In this document: one piece after another, positions 37,190 through 45,655 of the stretch
Layout of the letters: each line of letters begins with the position of its first letter
How positions within the stretch are numbered: the stretch's first letter is position 1
NCBI RefSeq assembly: GCF_003837805.1
Contig: NZ_RQIT01000015.1
Location: forward strand, 117,884-181,883
Source: Bradyrhizobium sp. RP6
GTDB taxonomy: Bacteria > Pseudomonadota > Alphaproteobacteria > Rhizobiales > Xanthobacteraceae
DNA length: 64,000 nucleotides
Direction: 5' to 3'
The notes under the pieces: generated by a model
What the model was told of the DNA's origin: nothing
Database searches by the model: none
The model's input: only the letters and a program-made list of their open reading frames with translations
Program-made: the position numbers and the translations under genes

Positions 37190-37789
37190 ATGCCATTGCC
37201 ATCGTCCGCGCGTGCGTTGAAGAAGCCTCGTCTTGACGACGAGGTGCGCTTTCTCAGATCGTGGATCGAAAAGCCGCTGCACATGGGCGCTGTGATGCCG
37301 TCGGGCAAGCTGCTGGCCCGGACCATGGCCCATTACGTCGATGTCGATTCGGACGCGCCCGTGGTCGAGCTCGGGCCCGGGACCGGCGCCATCACCTCGG
37401 CCTTGATCGAGCGCGGCGTGGATCAGAAGCGTCTCGTCCTCGTCGAATACAATCCCGGATTCTGCGCGCTGCTGCGCGACCGCTACCCACAAGCCAAGGT
37501 GGTGCAGGGCGATGCCTATCGCCTTCGCGACACGCTCTGGAATGTCTTGAGCGCGCCGGCCAGCGCAGTAGTCTCGGGCCTGCCGCTCGTCACAAAACCG
37601 ATGCTGACGCGGCTGCGGCTCATCCGTGACGCCTTCAACGCGCTCGCGCCCGGTGCGCCGTTCATCCAGTTCACCTATGCGGTGGTGCCGCCGATCCCGA
37701 AATCGCTGCCCGGCGTGTCCACAGAGGCTTCGGAACGGATCTGGATGAACCTTCCGCCGGCTCGCGTCTGGGTGTATCGCAAGGACTAA
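37190..37789 (+). CDS. pmtA: Phospholipid N-methyltransferase (PmtA-like, rhizobial type)
   Basis: A 199-residue class I SAM methyltransferase. The SAM motif is VVELGPGTGAITSALIERG (from residue 58), followed by LVEYNPGFCALLRDRYP and a VVSGLPL motif IV, and it resembles KsgA-type rRNA dimethyladenosine enzymes. This pattern is typical of rhizobial phosphatidylethanolamine N-methyltransferases, which make phosphatidylcholine precursors. As I recall, B. japonicum pmtA lies next to dnaKJ, and this position agrees. No membrane helix, as expected for a peripheral enzyme. An rRNA methylase is the less likely alternative. Confidence 0.82.
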   Translation: MPLPSSARALKKPRLDDEVRFLRSWIEKPLHMGAVMPSGKLLARTMAHYVDVDSDAPVVELGPGTGAITSALIERGVDQKRLVLVEYNPGFCALLRDRYPQAKVVQGDAYRLRDTLWNVLSAPASAVVSGLPLVTKPMLTRLRLIRDAFNALAPGAPFIQFTYAVVPPIPKSLPGVSTEASERIWMNLPPARVWVYRKD

Positions 37790-37846
37790 TTCCGCCGGCT
37801 CTTCCTTTTGCGCGGCGGGCCCGTTTCGCCGAACGCATGGGATTGG

Positions 37847-38425
37847 ATGTCCGCGCCCAAAATCCTGATCATTCCCGGCTCGCTGCGCACCGGCTCGCAT
37901 AATGCGAAGCTGGCCGCGGTCGCCGCCTATGAATTCGCCCGGGCCGGCGTCGACGTCACCCGCATCTCGCTCGCTGACTTCCCGCTGCCGATCTATGACG
38001 GCGATCTCCAGGCCAAATCCGGCGTTCCCAAGCACGCGATCAATCTCAAGCGCATGATCGGCGCCCATCACGGCGTGCTCATCGTCTCGCCCGAATACAA
38101 CGCCTCGGTGCCGCCGCTGCTCAAGAACGCGATCGACTGGGTCAGCCGCGTGCACGAGCTGCACGAAGCGCGCGGGCAGGTGTTCCGCAATCGCGTCTTC
38201 GCGCTCGCCGGCGCTTCGCAGAGCCGCCTTGGCGCGGCCCGGGCGCTCCAGGCCTTGCGGCTGATTCTCGCCTCCTGCCACGCCAATGTGATTGCCAGCC
38301 AGCTCACGCTCGCCTTTGCCGACCAGGCCTATGACGATATGGACAGACTGAAGAATGAGGGCGATACCGCCGCGTTGAAGGAGCTGGTAGCGCAGTTGAT
38401 CGACGTTTCCCAACGCATGATGTGA
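37847..38425 (+). CDS. NADPH-dependent FMN reductase family protein
   Basis: A 192-residue flavodoxin-like protein. The FMN phosphate loop GSLRTGSHNAKLA is at residues 13-25, and SPEYNASVPPLLKNAIDWVSR is the family signature of ChrR/AzoR/ArsH-like FMN reductases. The likely reaction is NAD(P)H-dependent reduction of quinones or other acceptors; the true substrate is unknown. The ATG at 37847 gives the standard N-terminus. It lies 6 bases before pyrF on the same strand. Confidence 0.92.
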   Translation: MSAPKILIIPGSLRTGSHNAKLAAVAAYEFARAGVDVTRISLADFPLPIYDGDLQAKSGVPKHAINLKRMIGAHHGVLIVSPEYNASVPPLLKNAIDWVSRVHELHEARGQVFRNRVFALAGASQSRLGAARALQALRLILASCHANVIASQLTLAFADQAYDDMDRLKNEGDTAALKELVAQLIDVSQRMM

Positions 38426-38431
38426 GGTGAT

Positions 38432-39142
38432 ATGACGCCAGCCGAGATCGCCCCCAAGGACCGCCTGATCGTTCCGCTCGATGTTTCGAGCCCGGAGGCT
38501 GCGGAGGCGATGGTCGCAAGGCTCGGGGACAGCGTCACGTTCTACAAGATCGGCTATCAGCTCGCCTATGCCGGCGGCCTGCCGCTGATCGGCAAGCTCG
38601 CCGACAGGGGCAAGAAGGTGTTTGCTGATCTCAAGATGCACGACATCGGCAACACCGTGATGCGCGGTGTCGAGAGTGTCGCCAAGCTCGGGGCGACTTT
38701 CCTCACCGTCCACGCTTATCCGCAGACCATGAAGGCGGCGGTCATAGGGCGTGGCGGATCGAGCTTGAAGATTCTCGCGGTCACAGTGCTGACCTCGTAC
38801 AACGACGACGATCTGCACGCGGCCGGGTATCGGCTCGGCGTTTCCGAGCTGGTCGAAGCGCGCGCGCAGCAGGCCCAGGTGCTCGGCATCGATGGACTCG
38901 TCTGCTCGCCGGAAGAGGTGGGTGCCTTGCGCAAGATCGTCGGCCATCAGATGAGCATCGTCACGCCTGGGATCCGTCCGGCGGGCGCACCGACCGGCGA
39001 CCAGAAGCGCGTCATGACGCCGGCGCGTGCGATCGCTGCGGGCGCCGACTATCTCGTCGTCGGACGGCCGATACTCGATGCGTCCGATCCCAAGGCGGCG
39101 GCCGATGCAATCCAGGCCGAGATCGTGCAAGCGCTCAGCTAA
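38432..39142 (+). CDS. pyrF: Orotidine 5'-phosphate decarboxylase
   Basis: Final step of UMP synthesis. The 236-residue barrel starts with DRLIVPLDVS, has the catalytic D-x-K-x-x-D in FADLKMHDIGNT (Asp66, Lys68, Asp71), and the phosphate-binding TPGIRPAG and DYLVVGRPI. It follows the FMN reductase by 6 bases with GTGAGGTGAT before the ATG and precedes a DUF1330 gene by 18 bases. Confidence 0.98.
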   Translation: MTPAEIAPKDRLIVPLDVSSPEAAEAMVARLGDSVTFYKIGYQLAYAGGLPLIGKLADRGKKVFADLKMHDIGNTVMRGVESVAKLGATFLTVHAYPQTMKAAVIGRGGSSLKILAVTVLTSYNDDDLHAAGYRLGVSELVEARAQQAQVLGIDGLVCSPEEVGALRKIVGHQMSIVTPGIRPAGAPTGDQKRVMTPARAIAAGADYLVVGRPILDASDPKAAADAIQAEIVQALS

Positions 39143-39160
39143 TCAACAAGGGAGAGAACA

Positions 39161-39466
39161 ATGGCAAAGGGCTACTGGATCGGGCGTGTCGATGTGAGCA
39201 GTGACGAGGGCTACAAGCCCTACGCCGTCGCCAACGGTCCGATCTTCAAGAAATGGGGCGGCCGCTTCGTCGTTCGCGCCGGGAAGTTCACCACCGTCGA
39301 AGGCGCCAGCCGCACCCGCAACGTCGTGATCGAATTTCCGGACTACGAGACCGCGCTCGCGTGCTACAACTCGCCGGAGTACCAGGCGAACATCAAGGTG
39401 CGCCAGCCGCACTCGGTCGCCGACCTCATCATCATCGAAGGCTATGACGGCCCGCAGCCGTCGTAA
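39161..39466 (+). CDS. DUF1330 domain protein
   Basis: A 101-residue protein of the ferredoxin-like dimeric alpha/beta-barrel superfamily. The signature is MAKGYWIGRVDV, then FVVRAGKFTTVEG, VVIEFPDYETALACYNSPEYQ and the C-terminal IIEGYDG. Molecular function is not established for DUF1330. It is 18 bases after pyrF, behind AGGGAGAG, and is the last core gene before the accessory island. Confidence 0.93.
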   Translation: MAKGYWIGRVDVSSDEGYKPYAVANGPIFKKWGGRFVVRAGKFTTVEGASRTRNVVIEFPDYETALACYNSPEYQANIKVRQPHSVADLIIIEGYDGPQPS

Positions 39467-39850
39467 AAGGGAACGCCGCGGTCATCTGCTACTCGTCAGT
39501 GTAGGCACCTGATCAGCGACCGTCCTCGCCTGAGCCGCCGGCTCGCCAAATTGTGGCGAGATCGGCGGCGGGGCAAATCCCCGCCGGGTGCTGCCGAGCG
39601 GTTCCAGGACCTTGCCTGAAGGGGAGATTCGCCTTGCACCTGCCCCGTGGCGCCAATCACTCAGCATCTTCGCAACGATTCTTTTGTCCCCAAATGGGGA
39701 TTGCGACGCTGCCCAATCTTCATTCAAGGTTGCTTTGCTTGAACTGTACAACAGGGACGATGGGAGGTCAGCCCAAGCAAGGCACCACGTCCCTCATCGG
39801 AGATCAGCCTACCCCGCATCACGAAAACCTTGAATCAAGGAGCGGAAGTC
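39467..39850. other. Upstream region of the RTX gene, island boundary
   Basis: 384 bases without a gene. It contains a perfect dyad (39687-39700) and a shorter one, CTGT-ACA-ACAG, at 39744-39754. GC falls towards the right. It must carry the RTX gene promoter, but no box pair is convincing enough to name. AAGGAG stands before the RTX ATG. Confidence 0.5.
39687..39700. promoter_or_regulatory. Perfect dyad upstream of the RTX gene (candidate operator)
   Basis: TCCCCA-AA-TGGGGA is a perfect 6-2-6 inverted repeat about 150 bases before the RTX start. Its size and symmetry suit a dimeric regulator, and a LuxR-type regulator is encoded in the same cluster. Binding is an inference. Confidence 0.4.
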
Positions 39851-41152
39851 ATGGCACTCATCAACGGAACGGCAGGCGACGACATTATTCCTGGAACAGC
39901 AGCTGACGACGAAATCAACGGGCTGGCAGGCAACGATACGATCACAGGGTTGGACGGCAACGACCTCGTGAGCGGAGGCGCGGGTGACGACAACATCGAT
40001 GGCGGCGCTGGCAACGATACTCTGAATGGCAACGCTGGTGTGGATACGATCACCGGTGGCGACGGTGACGATACCATCAGCGGCGGTGCCGGAGACGACA
40101 ATCTTTCGGGCAATGCTGGCCTCGACACGATCCACGGCAACGCAGGCAATGACACGATTGATGGTGGCCTGGGCAACGATCAGCTCTTTGGCGACGCAGG
40201 CGACGATTCCATAAGCGGCGGAGATGGCGATGATGCCATCCACGGCGGCGCTGGAGCCGACACCCTTTCGGGAGACGCGGGCAATGACACGCTGAGTGGC
40301 GATGCCGGCAATGACACCCTGAACGGCGGTCTCGGAAACGACACGTTGAACGGAGGTATCGGCGACGATGTCCTCAACGGCAACGAGGGCAATGACACGC
40401 TGAACGGCGGCCTCGGAAACGACACGCTGAACGGCGGCGCAGATGACGACGTCTTGAATGGAGGCGCTGGCAATGACACGCTGAACGGCGATGCTGGCAA
40501 CGACACCATGCATGGAAACGCCGGAGCCGACCTTATGGATGGCGGTGCCGGTAACGACACGATGTTCGGCGACGCCGGAGACGACACCATGTCGGGCGGA
40601 GCCGGGGATGACACTGTGAATGGTGGTGACGGCGCGGACGAGCTCAGCGGCGGCACGGGCAATGATACGCTGAACGGCGACGCGGGCGACGATACGCTTG
40701 CCGGCGGCGACAACAACGATACGCTAAACGGCGGAGACGGAGCCGACACGCTCGCGGGCGGAAATGGCAACGATACGCTCGCCGGCGGCGCAGGCGATGA
40801 CGAGCTGAATGGCGGTAACGGCAACGACGTCCTCAACGGGGGTACGGGAGACGACGTGCTGACAGGTGGTGCGGGCGCCGATACCTATAATTTCGGTGAC
40901 AACACCGCCACCAACTTCGGCAATGACGAGATAACGGATCTCAGTCTCACCGATGGTGACCTGATACAAGTTGATGCTGCACCGGGATTCGATCCGAACT
41001 CGATCGTCGTCGACGACGATGGCACCAATACCGTGCTCGACTTCGGCTTCGGAACGATTCAACTCGACGGCGTCACGGGAGGCGCTACGCCGTTCACGAC
41101 GATCGACGACATCAATGTGGCTGCGGGAGCCACGGTCATCGAAGTGGTGTGA
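39851..41152 (+). CDS. RTX-repeat calcium-binding secreted protein, 38 tandem nonapeptides
   Basis: A 433-residue acidic protein with no Cys and no signal peptide, as expected for type I secretion. Residues 6-347 are 38 uninterrupted nonapeptides of the form G-G-x-G-x-D-x-L-x, which fold into a calcium-loaded beta roll. The final 86 residues are non-repetitive and end in TVIEVV, an acidic residue followed by hydrophobic ones, like secretion signals recognised by PrtD-type transporters. No protease, lipase or adhesin domain is attached. The ATG follows AAGGAG. The exporter genes follow directly. A role as matrix, surface-layer or adhesion protein is inferred. Confidence 0.93.
   Translation: MALINGTAGDDIIPGTAADDEINGLAGNDTITGLDGNDLVSGGAGDDNIDGGAGNDTLNGNAGVDTITGGDGDDTISGGAGDDNLSGNAGLDTIHGNAGNDTIDGGLGNDQLFGDAGDDSISGGDGDDAIHGGAGADTLSGDAGNDTLSGDAGNDTLNGGLGNDTLNGGIGDDVLNGNEGNDTLNGGLGNDTLNGGADDDVLNGGAGNDTLNGDAGNDTMHGNAGADLMDGGAGNDTMFGDAGDDTMSGGAGDDTVNGGDGADELSGGTGNDTLNGDAGDDTLAGGDNNDTLNGGDGADTLAGGNGNDTLAGGAGDDELNGGNGNDVLNGGTGDDVLTGGAGADTYNFGDNTATNFGNDEITDLSLTDGDLIQVDAAPGFDPNSIVVDDDGTNTVLDFGFGTIQLDGVTGGATPFTTIDDINVAAGATVIEVV
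39866..40891 (+). repeat. Tandem 27-base coding repeat (38 units)
   Basis: 1,026 bases of in-frame 27-base units, each encoding one RTX nonapeptide. Units differ at wobble positions but some neighbours are nearly identical (for example around 40330-40440), which suggests growth by duplication within the array. Such arrays vary in length between strains. Confidence 0.9.
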
Positions 41153-41161
41153 GGCGCGTTC

Positions 41162-41189
41162 GGCGGGGCGGCTACCGGTCCGCCCCGCC
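41162..41189 (+). terminator. Strong hairpin between RTX gene and exporter genes
   Basis: GGCGGGGCGG (41162-41171) and CCGCCCCGCC (41180-41189) form a perfect 10-base GC stem with an 8-base loop, starting 10 bases after the RTX stop. There is no T-run, so it is more likely a partial terminator or an mRNA 3'-end stabiliser than a full stop. It would let the substrate exceed its exporter. Confidence 0.6.
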
Positions 41190-41241
41190 CGTTGCATTTC
41201 TGCAATCTGTATTAGTCAGTCGGTAACATTGCCTGCCGGTC

Positions 41242-43014
41242 ATGTATTTGCGTCCGCCTGAGAGCCCCGCGACTGGTAAGAGATCGCTGCTCGGATTGAT
41301 TCCGGGGCGGTCCGCAATCGTGTGGGTCGTGGCCTTCAGCATCTCGGTGAACCTGCTTCTTCTGGTCGTTCCGTTCTATTCGATCGAGGTGTTCGATCGA
41401 GTGATCAGCAGCGGTAGCGTTGAAACGCTCGTCGGTCTTACGATGATCGCTGCAGTGGCTCTCGTCTTTAGCGCCGCTTTCGATATCTTGCGTAACCGAC
41501 TCCTCAGTCGGTTCGCAGTTGGCTTCGAGCGGTGCGTCGCACCAATTGTTCTCGAAGGCACCATCGTGGACTCGGCAAGTCGCGGCGACGGGAAGACGCA
41601 CGATCTTGTCAAAGTCCGCGAGCTAAGGAACTTTCTGTCAAGCGGCACCGTTACAACGCTCATCGATGCGCCTTTCCTCCCTGCTTTCATTCTCATTCTA
41701 TTCTTCCTCCACGCCTGGTACGGCGCCATCGCTCTGGTCGGGACGGCAATTCTGCTGGTGATGGGCATCATCAGCTGGCGGATCGCGCGCACTGAAATGG
41801 CCGACGCCTCGGGCGCCGCCTTGCGGACGCAGGCCACCCTGGATGGGATCGTCCGAAATGCCAGTCTCGTGCGCGCGATGGGGTGGACTCTCGGCGCAGT
41901 TCGCGAATTCATGCGGCTCAACGATCACGCACTGTCGCCCGTTGTACGAGCCAGTGAACGTGTCTATGCGATTGGCGCTGCCGCGCGCATGGTCAGAACG
42001 GTCCTGCAGATTGCCGCGATCGGAGCGGGCGCTTGGCTGGTGCTTCAAAATGAGGTGCTGTCGGGCAGCCTGATTGCCAGTTCACTCCTGGTCGCACGCA
42101 CTCTCCAGCCCATGGAAAGCCTGATCTCGGCATGGCGCGCGCTCGCATCCGCGCAGGAGGCTTGGACGCAGGTCCAGGCCGCCGCCGCGCCGGTGTTGGC
42201 GCGGAACAGAAAGACCTTGCTTCCGATGCCGTCCGGCTGGCTGGTCATCGATCGCGTGGCTTACCGGCCCGCTGGAGCCAAACGCCCCATTCTCGCAGGT
42301 ATAAGCTTTGAGTGCCGACCCTCACAAATTGTGGTTGTCATAGGTCCAACGGGTGCTGGAAAATCGACCCTGCTGCGGCTGATGGCGGCTCTCGAGCCGC
42401 CGAGTAGCGGCACAATCCGACTGGATCGCGCCGCACTCCACAATTGGGATTCCGATCAACTCGGCAAGTTCGTCGGATATCTTCCCCAGGACGTGCAGCT
42501 CGTTGGCGGCACCGTGGCAGAAGCGATCGCCGGATTCGACGAAAGCGCGCGCGACGAAGACATCACCGCGGCAGCGATGCTCGCGCAAGCGCATGACATG
42601 ATCCTGTCCCTGCAATCTGGCTATCAGACCGAGATCGGGCGCGACGGCAGCAAGCTCTCAGGTGGCCAGCGCCAGCGGATTGGTCTTGCGCGAGCCTTCT
42701 ACGGCGACCGCAAGTTGATGCTGCTGGACGAGCCGAATGCCAACCTCGACCCGGAGGGCGAGGAAGCGCTCTGCTCTGCGGCTTTGCAAGTCAAGGCGCG
42801 AGGCGCAACGCTGGTCATCGTGACGCACAGGCCGCGCCTCCTGACGATCGCCGATGCCGTACTGCTGCTCAGAGATGGCATGCAGCTCGCGTTTGGTCCG
42901 CCCGGCACGGTTCTGCCGCTCCGTCTATCTGACGTCACACCGATCCCAAAGCCGAACGACCTCCACCGCGAAGCAGAGTCCCGCGTGCTTCGAACCGGAG
43001 GAGCAGGCCGATGA
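41242..43014 (+). CDS. Type I secretion ABC transporter, permease/ATPase (PrtD/AprD type)
   Basis: A 590-residue half-transporter. About six membrane helices span residues 25-290. There is no N-terminal C39 peptidase or C39-like domain, as in PrtD-type exporters of RTX proteins. The ATPase has Walker A GPTGAGKST (368-376), Q-loop in GYLPQDVQL, signature LSGGQ (472-476) and Walker B LMLLDEP (492-498). It follows the RTX gene and overlaps the membrane-fusion gene by four bases. The natural substrate is almost certainly the adjacent RTX protein. Confidence 0.95.
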   Translation: MYLRPPESPATGKRSLLGLIPGRSAIVWVVAFSISVNLLLLVVPFYSIEVFDRVISSGSVETLVGLTMIAAVALVFSAAFDILRNRLLSRFAVGFERCVAPIVLEGTIVDSASRGDGKTHDLVKVRELRNFLSSGTVTTLIDAPFLPAFILILFFLHAWYGAIALVGTAILLVMGIISWRIARTEMADASGAALRTQATLDGIVRNASLVRAMGWTLGAVREFMRLNDHALSPVVRASERVYAIGAAARMVRTVLQIAAIGAGAWLVLQNEVLSGSLIASSLLVARTLQPMESLISAWRALASAQEAWTQVQAAAAPVLARNRKTLLPMPSGWLVIDRVAYRPAGAKRPILAGISFECRPSQIVVVIGPTGAGKSTLLRLMAALEPPSSGTIRLDRAALHNWDSDQLGKFVGYLPQDVQLVGGTVAEAIAGFDESARDEDITAAAMLAQAHDMILSLQSGYQTEIGRDGSKLSGGQRQRIGLARAFYGDRKLMLLDEPNANLDPEGEEALCSAALQVKARGATLVIVTHRPRLLTIADAVLLLRDGMQLAFGPPGTVLPLRLSDVTPIPKPNDLHREAESRVLRTGGAGR

Positions 43015-44375
43015 CGTCGCAAGACCATGGTCGCAACATCGTAATGCCCCGCCAAGTGGTGACCGGCGATCGGTGGGCAGCATTCAGCGAACCACGCTCC
43101 GACATGAGGCGCATCGTGACGTGGGGGTGTGTGTTGCTCATTCTGCAGTTCTGCTGCATCGGCGTCTGGGCGACCACCGTTCCGCTCCGCAGCGCCGTCG
43201 TGGCGTCCGGCTTCATCAAAGTGCACTCGAAGCGCAAAGCTGTGCAGCATCTCGAGGGAGGTATCATAAAGTCCATCCTGGTCAGAGAAAATGATCATGT
43301 CCAGGCTGGTCAAGTTATTGCGCGGCTCGACACCACGCAGATCGAGGCGATGCTCGGCTCGCTTGAAACGAAATTATTCGCGGACCTGGCGATGGAAGCG
43401 CGATTGACCGCTGAACAGGCCGGCAGAAAAGCAATACGATTTCCGGACGAACTGCGAACGAGCTCTGCTGCGGCCGCGGGCGTTGCCGTCCAAACCCAGC
43501 AAGCGGAATTTGCGGCGCGGTTGACCGCGATCGAGGGTGAGCGAAAGCAGATCGATCAGCAGATGTTGCAATCGGAGGATACTATTCGTGGCCTGCAGGG
43601 CGACACGAATGGGGCAGAGCAGCAACTTGCCCTTCTGAAGGAAGAAATCGCGGACACGAGCGCCTTGCTCGCGAAGGGCCTCGCGCGCAAGCCGCGTTTA
43701 CTGGCTCTGCAACGAAGTCAGGCTGAAACGGAAGGGCAAATGGCCCGCAATGCAGCATCAATCTCGCAGGCACGAACAAAGATCGCCGAATTGGACGATA
43801 GGCGTCGGCAGTTGGAGTTGAATCAGAAGCAGGACATCGCCAAGCAGTTGCATGCCACCAGCGAAGAGATTGGCGATCTTCGACATCGAATTGCCGCGTT
43901 GCGCGATCAGCTTGTTCGATCCGAGTTGCGTGCACCCGAAAGTGGAAAAGTCGTCGGCCTCAACAGCAGGGACCTCAGTGCCGTGCTTGCACCTAGAGAA
44001 ACTCTTCTGGAAATCGTCCCCCTCCAAGATCGGCTTGTCATCGAGGCAACGCTGAAGCCGACGGATCGGCAAGAGGTTTACGTGGGGCAGAGCGCACGTG
44101 TGCGCGTCCTCGCGTTGAACATCCGGCGAATACCGATGCTGGATGCGAAGGTCGTTGCAGTTGCCGCAGATGCTCTGAATGATCCGAAGACGGGCGCGGC
44201 CACCTATATGGCGGAACTCGAGCTAGGTACCACAACGCAGACAGCACACTACCTTTCGTCGTTATTGCCCGGAATGCCCGTCGAGGTGTTCGTCGAGACG
44301 GGAGAAAGAACCTTTGCGGAGTATTTGCTGCAGCCTATGGTGCTGCGCATCCACCGCGCTTTCAGAGAGAGTTAG
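43011..44375 (+). CDS. Type I secretion membrane-fusion protein (HlyD/PrtE family)
   Basis: A 454-residue periplasmic adaptor with a short cytoplasmic N-terminus, one membrane helix (about 35-56), a barrel strand FIKVHSKRKAVQHLEGG with IVRENDHVQAGQ-like lipoyl features, a long coiled coil (about 150-310) and the HlyD C-terminal block with LRAPESGKVVGL. It overlaps the transporter gene (ATGA). The third component, a TolC-type outer-membrane channel, is not in the cluster and must be supplied from elsewhere. Confidence 0.95.
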   Translation: MTSQDHGRNIVMPRQVVTGDRWAAFSEPRSDMRRIVTWGCVLLILQFCCIGVWATTVPLRSAVVASGFIKVHSKRKAVQHLEGGIIKSILVRENDHVQAGQVIARLDTTQIEAMLGSLETKLFADLAMEARLTAEQAGRKAIRFPDELRTSSAAAAGVAVQTQQAEFAARLTAIEGERKQIDQQMLQSEDTIRGLQGDTNGAEQQLALLKEEIADTSALLAKGLARKPRLLALQRSQAETEGQMARNAASISQARTKIAELDDRRRQLELNQKQDIAKQLHATSEEIGDLRHRIAALRDQLVRSELRAPESGKVVGLNSRDLSAVLAPRETLLEIVPLQDRLVIEATLKPTDRQEVYVGQSARVRVLALNIRRIPMLDAKVVAVAADALNDPKTGAATYMAELELGTTTQTAHYLSSLLPGMPVEVFVETGERTFAEYLLQPMVLRIHRAFRES

Positions 44376-44420
44376 GCTGCTGGCGTAAAGCCGGCTGCAT
44401 CGATATTGCGGGAGGAGTGC

Positions 44421-45614
44421 TTGCACGAGGATGGCAAGGTACTGCCCCATTGGCAGAACAAAGTTAGTTTCTACCGCACCGACAGCACACGCTCGACGAT
44501 CGATGCCGAGGGTCTGGTCGAGCAATTTGCGAAGCCTGCCGACCAGAGCGTCGGCCACCTTACGATGGAGTATTTTGGTCGGGGGATTGCAAAGCTCCTC
44601 GAATGCCGCAGCTGCTATGTTGCAGCGGCGACGCATCGAGCTTCCGGTCAACAACTGCTACAGGCGCGGATCGGGCAAGCGACCATCGATCATTCGTGTG
44701 CGGCCATGGTAGCGCGAATTGCTCGCAAGGGCGCTAGTACAGGTTGTACGCTGCTCGAACCCGTCCATATGCGTACGACTTTCGTGCGAAAGCTGATCGG
44801 ACCCGAGCCGGATTTGAAAGGTCATTCTGTGATAGGGAGGTTCGCCGCTTGCGACGGCGTAACCGTCGTCTTTGTCGCGGGATGGCGTCAAGCGGGACTC
44901 ACCCGGGCTGAGGTTCCATGCCTGGTGCGCGCGGTGCGTGCGATCTGGGAGACTGCGCACGATCTTGCGCGATCACAGCAACGCCAACAAGATGCGGCGG
45001 CCTGGCTTGGAGTCTTGGCATTTCCTGCCCTCATCGTTGACGAAGGGCTTCGCGTTCACGAAATCAACGGCAGCGCGCAATCGCTGATGGCCAAGGGCGA
45101 ACTCCTCAAGGTGAATGGAGACAAGTTGGCCGGGCATAACAGTTCGGTGACGGCCGCTTTGAGGGAGGCGATACGCGAATCATTGAGTTCGCGCGCCGAT
45201 CGGGAGTGGCTGGATACAACCGTGGCTCTTTCAACCGAGCGCGAGCGGTTTGCCTTTGCCAGAATCGGAGCTGCGCCGCCGCCTTTTGATCCCCGAAAAG
45301 CGCTTGTCATCGTGCCGCAATTCGACGAGGTATCGGGAGCGCGCCGGATTGCCGAAGCTTTTGGTTTGAATTGCGCGGAGGAGCGGATTGTCACTCGGAT
45401 CCTTCAAGGCAAGTGTCCGCGAAAGATCGGTGCTGACCTCCGGCTAACCGAAGCAACTGTGAGAACCTACACCAAGCGCATAATGCTCAAATTGGGAATC
45501 AACCGGCAATCCGAGTTCTTTGTGCTTCATCATCTCACGCAATCGCCGTTCGGCTCGGGCCTGCGCGAGAAGTCGGTCCGCGGTCTTGGGTCCGCCTCTC
45601 GGTTGAGCGGATAG
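44421..45614 (+). CDS. LuxR-type (NarL/FixJ HTH) transcription regulator
   Basis: About 397 residues. The C-terminal HTH runs over about residues 320-380: LNCAEERIVTRILQGKCPRKIG, then LTEATVRTYTKRIMLKLGI, the LuxR signature. The N-terminal 300 residues have no receiver Asp site and no autoinducer-domain hallmark I can see; a PAS-like segment (FPALIVDEGLRVHEINGSA) is suggested near 210-230. The start is uncertain: the TTG at 44421 has GGGAGGAG before it. It lies 45 bases after the membrane-fusion gene, so it probably controls this cluster. Confidence 0.85.
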   Translation: MHEDGKVLPHWQNKVSFYRTDSTRSTIDAEGLVEQFAKPADQSVGHLTMEYFGRGIAKLLECRSCYVAAATHRASGQQLLQARIGQATIDHSCAAMVARIARKGASTGCTLLEPVHMRTTFVRKLIGPEPDLKGHSVIGRFAACDGVTVVFVAGWRQAGLTRAEVPCLVRAVRAIWETAHDLARSQQRQQDAAAWLGVLAFPALIVDEGLRVHEINGSAQSLMAKGELLKVNGDKLAGHNSSVTAALREAIRESLSSRADREWLDTTVALSTERERFAFARIGAAPPPFDPRKALVIVPQFDEVSGARRIAEAFGLNCAEERIVTRILQGKCPRKIGADLRLTEATVRTYTKRIMLKLGINRQSEFFVLHHLTQSPFGSGLREKSVRGLGSASRLSG

Positions 45615-45655
45615 GTGCAATACTTGGAGAGGCCTTATCGACGACTTCAAGATCG

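Noticed and set aside
39866..40891. Regular 27-base periodicity that could suggest a CRISPR array or satellite
   Set aside because: The units are contiguous, in frame, vary mainly at wobble positions and encode RTX nonapeptides. There are no unique spacers.
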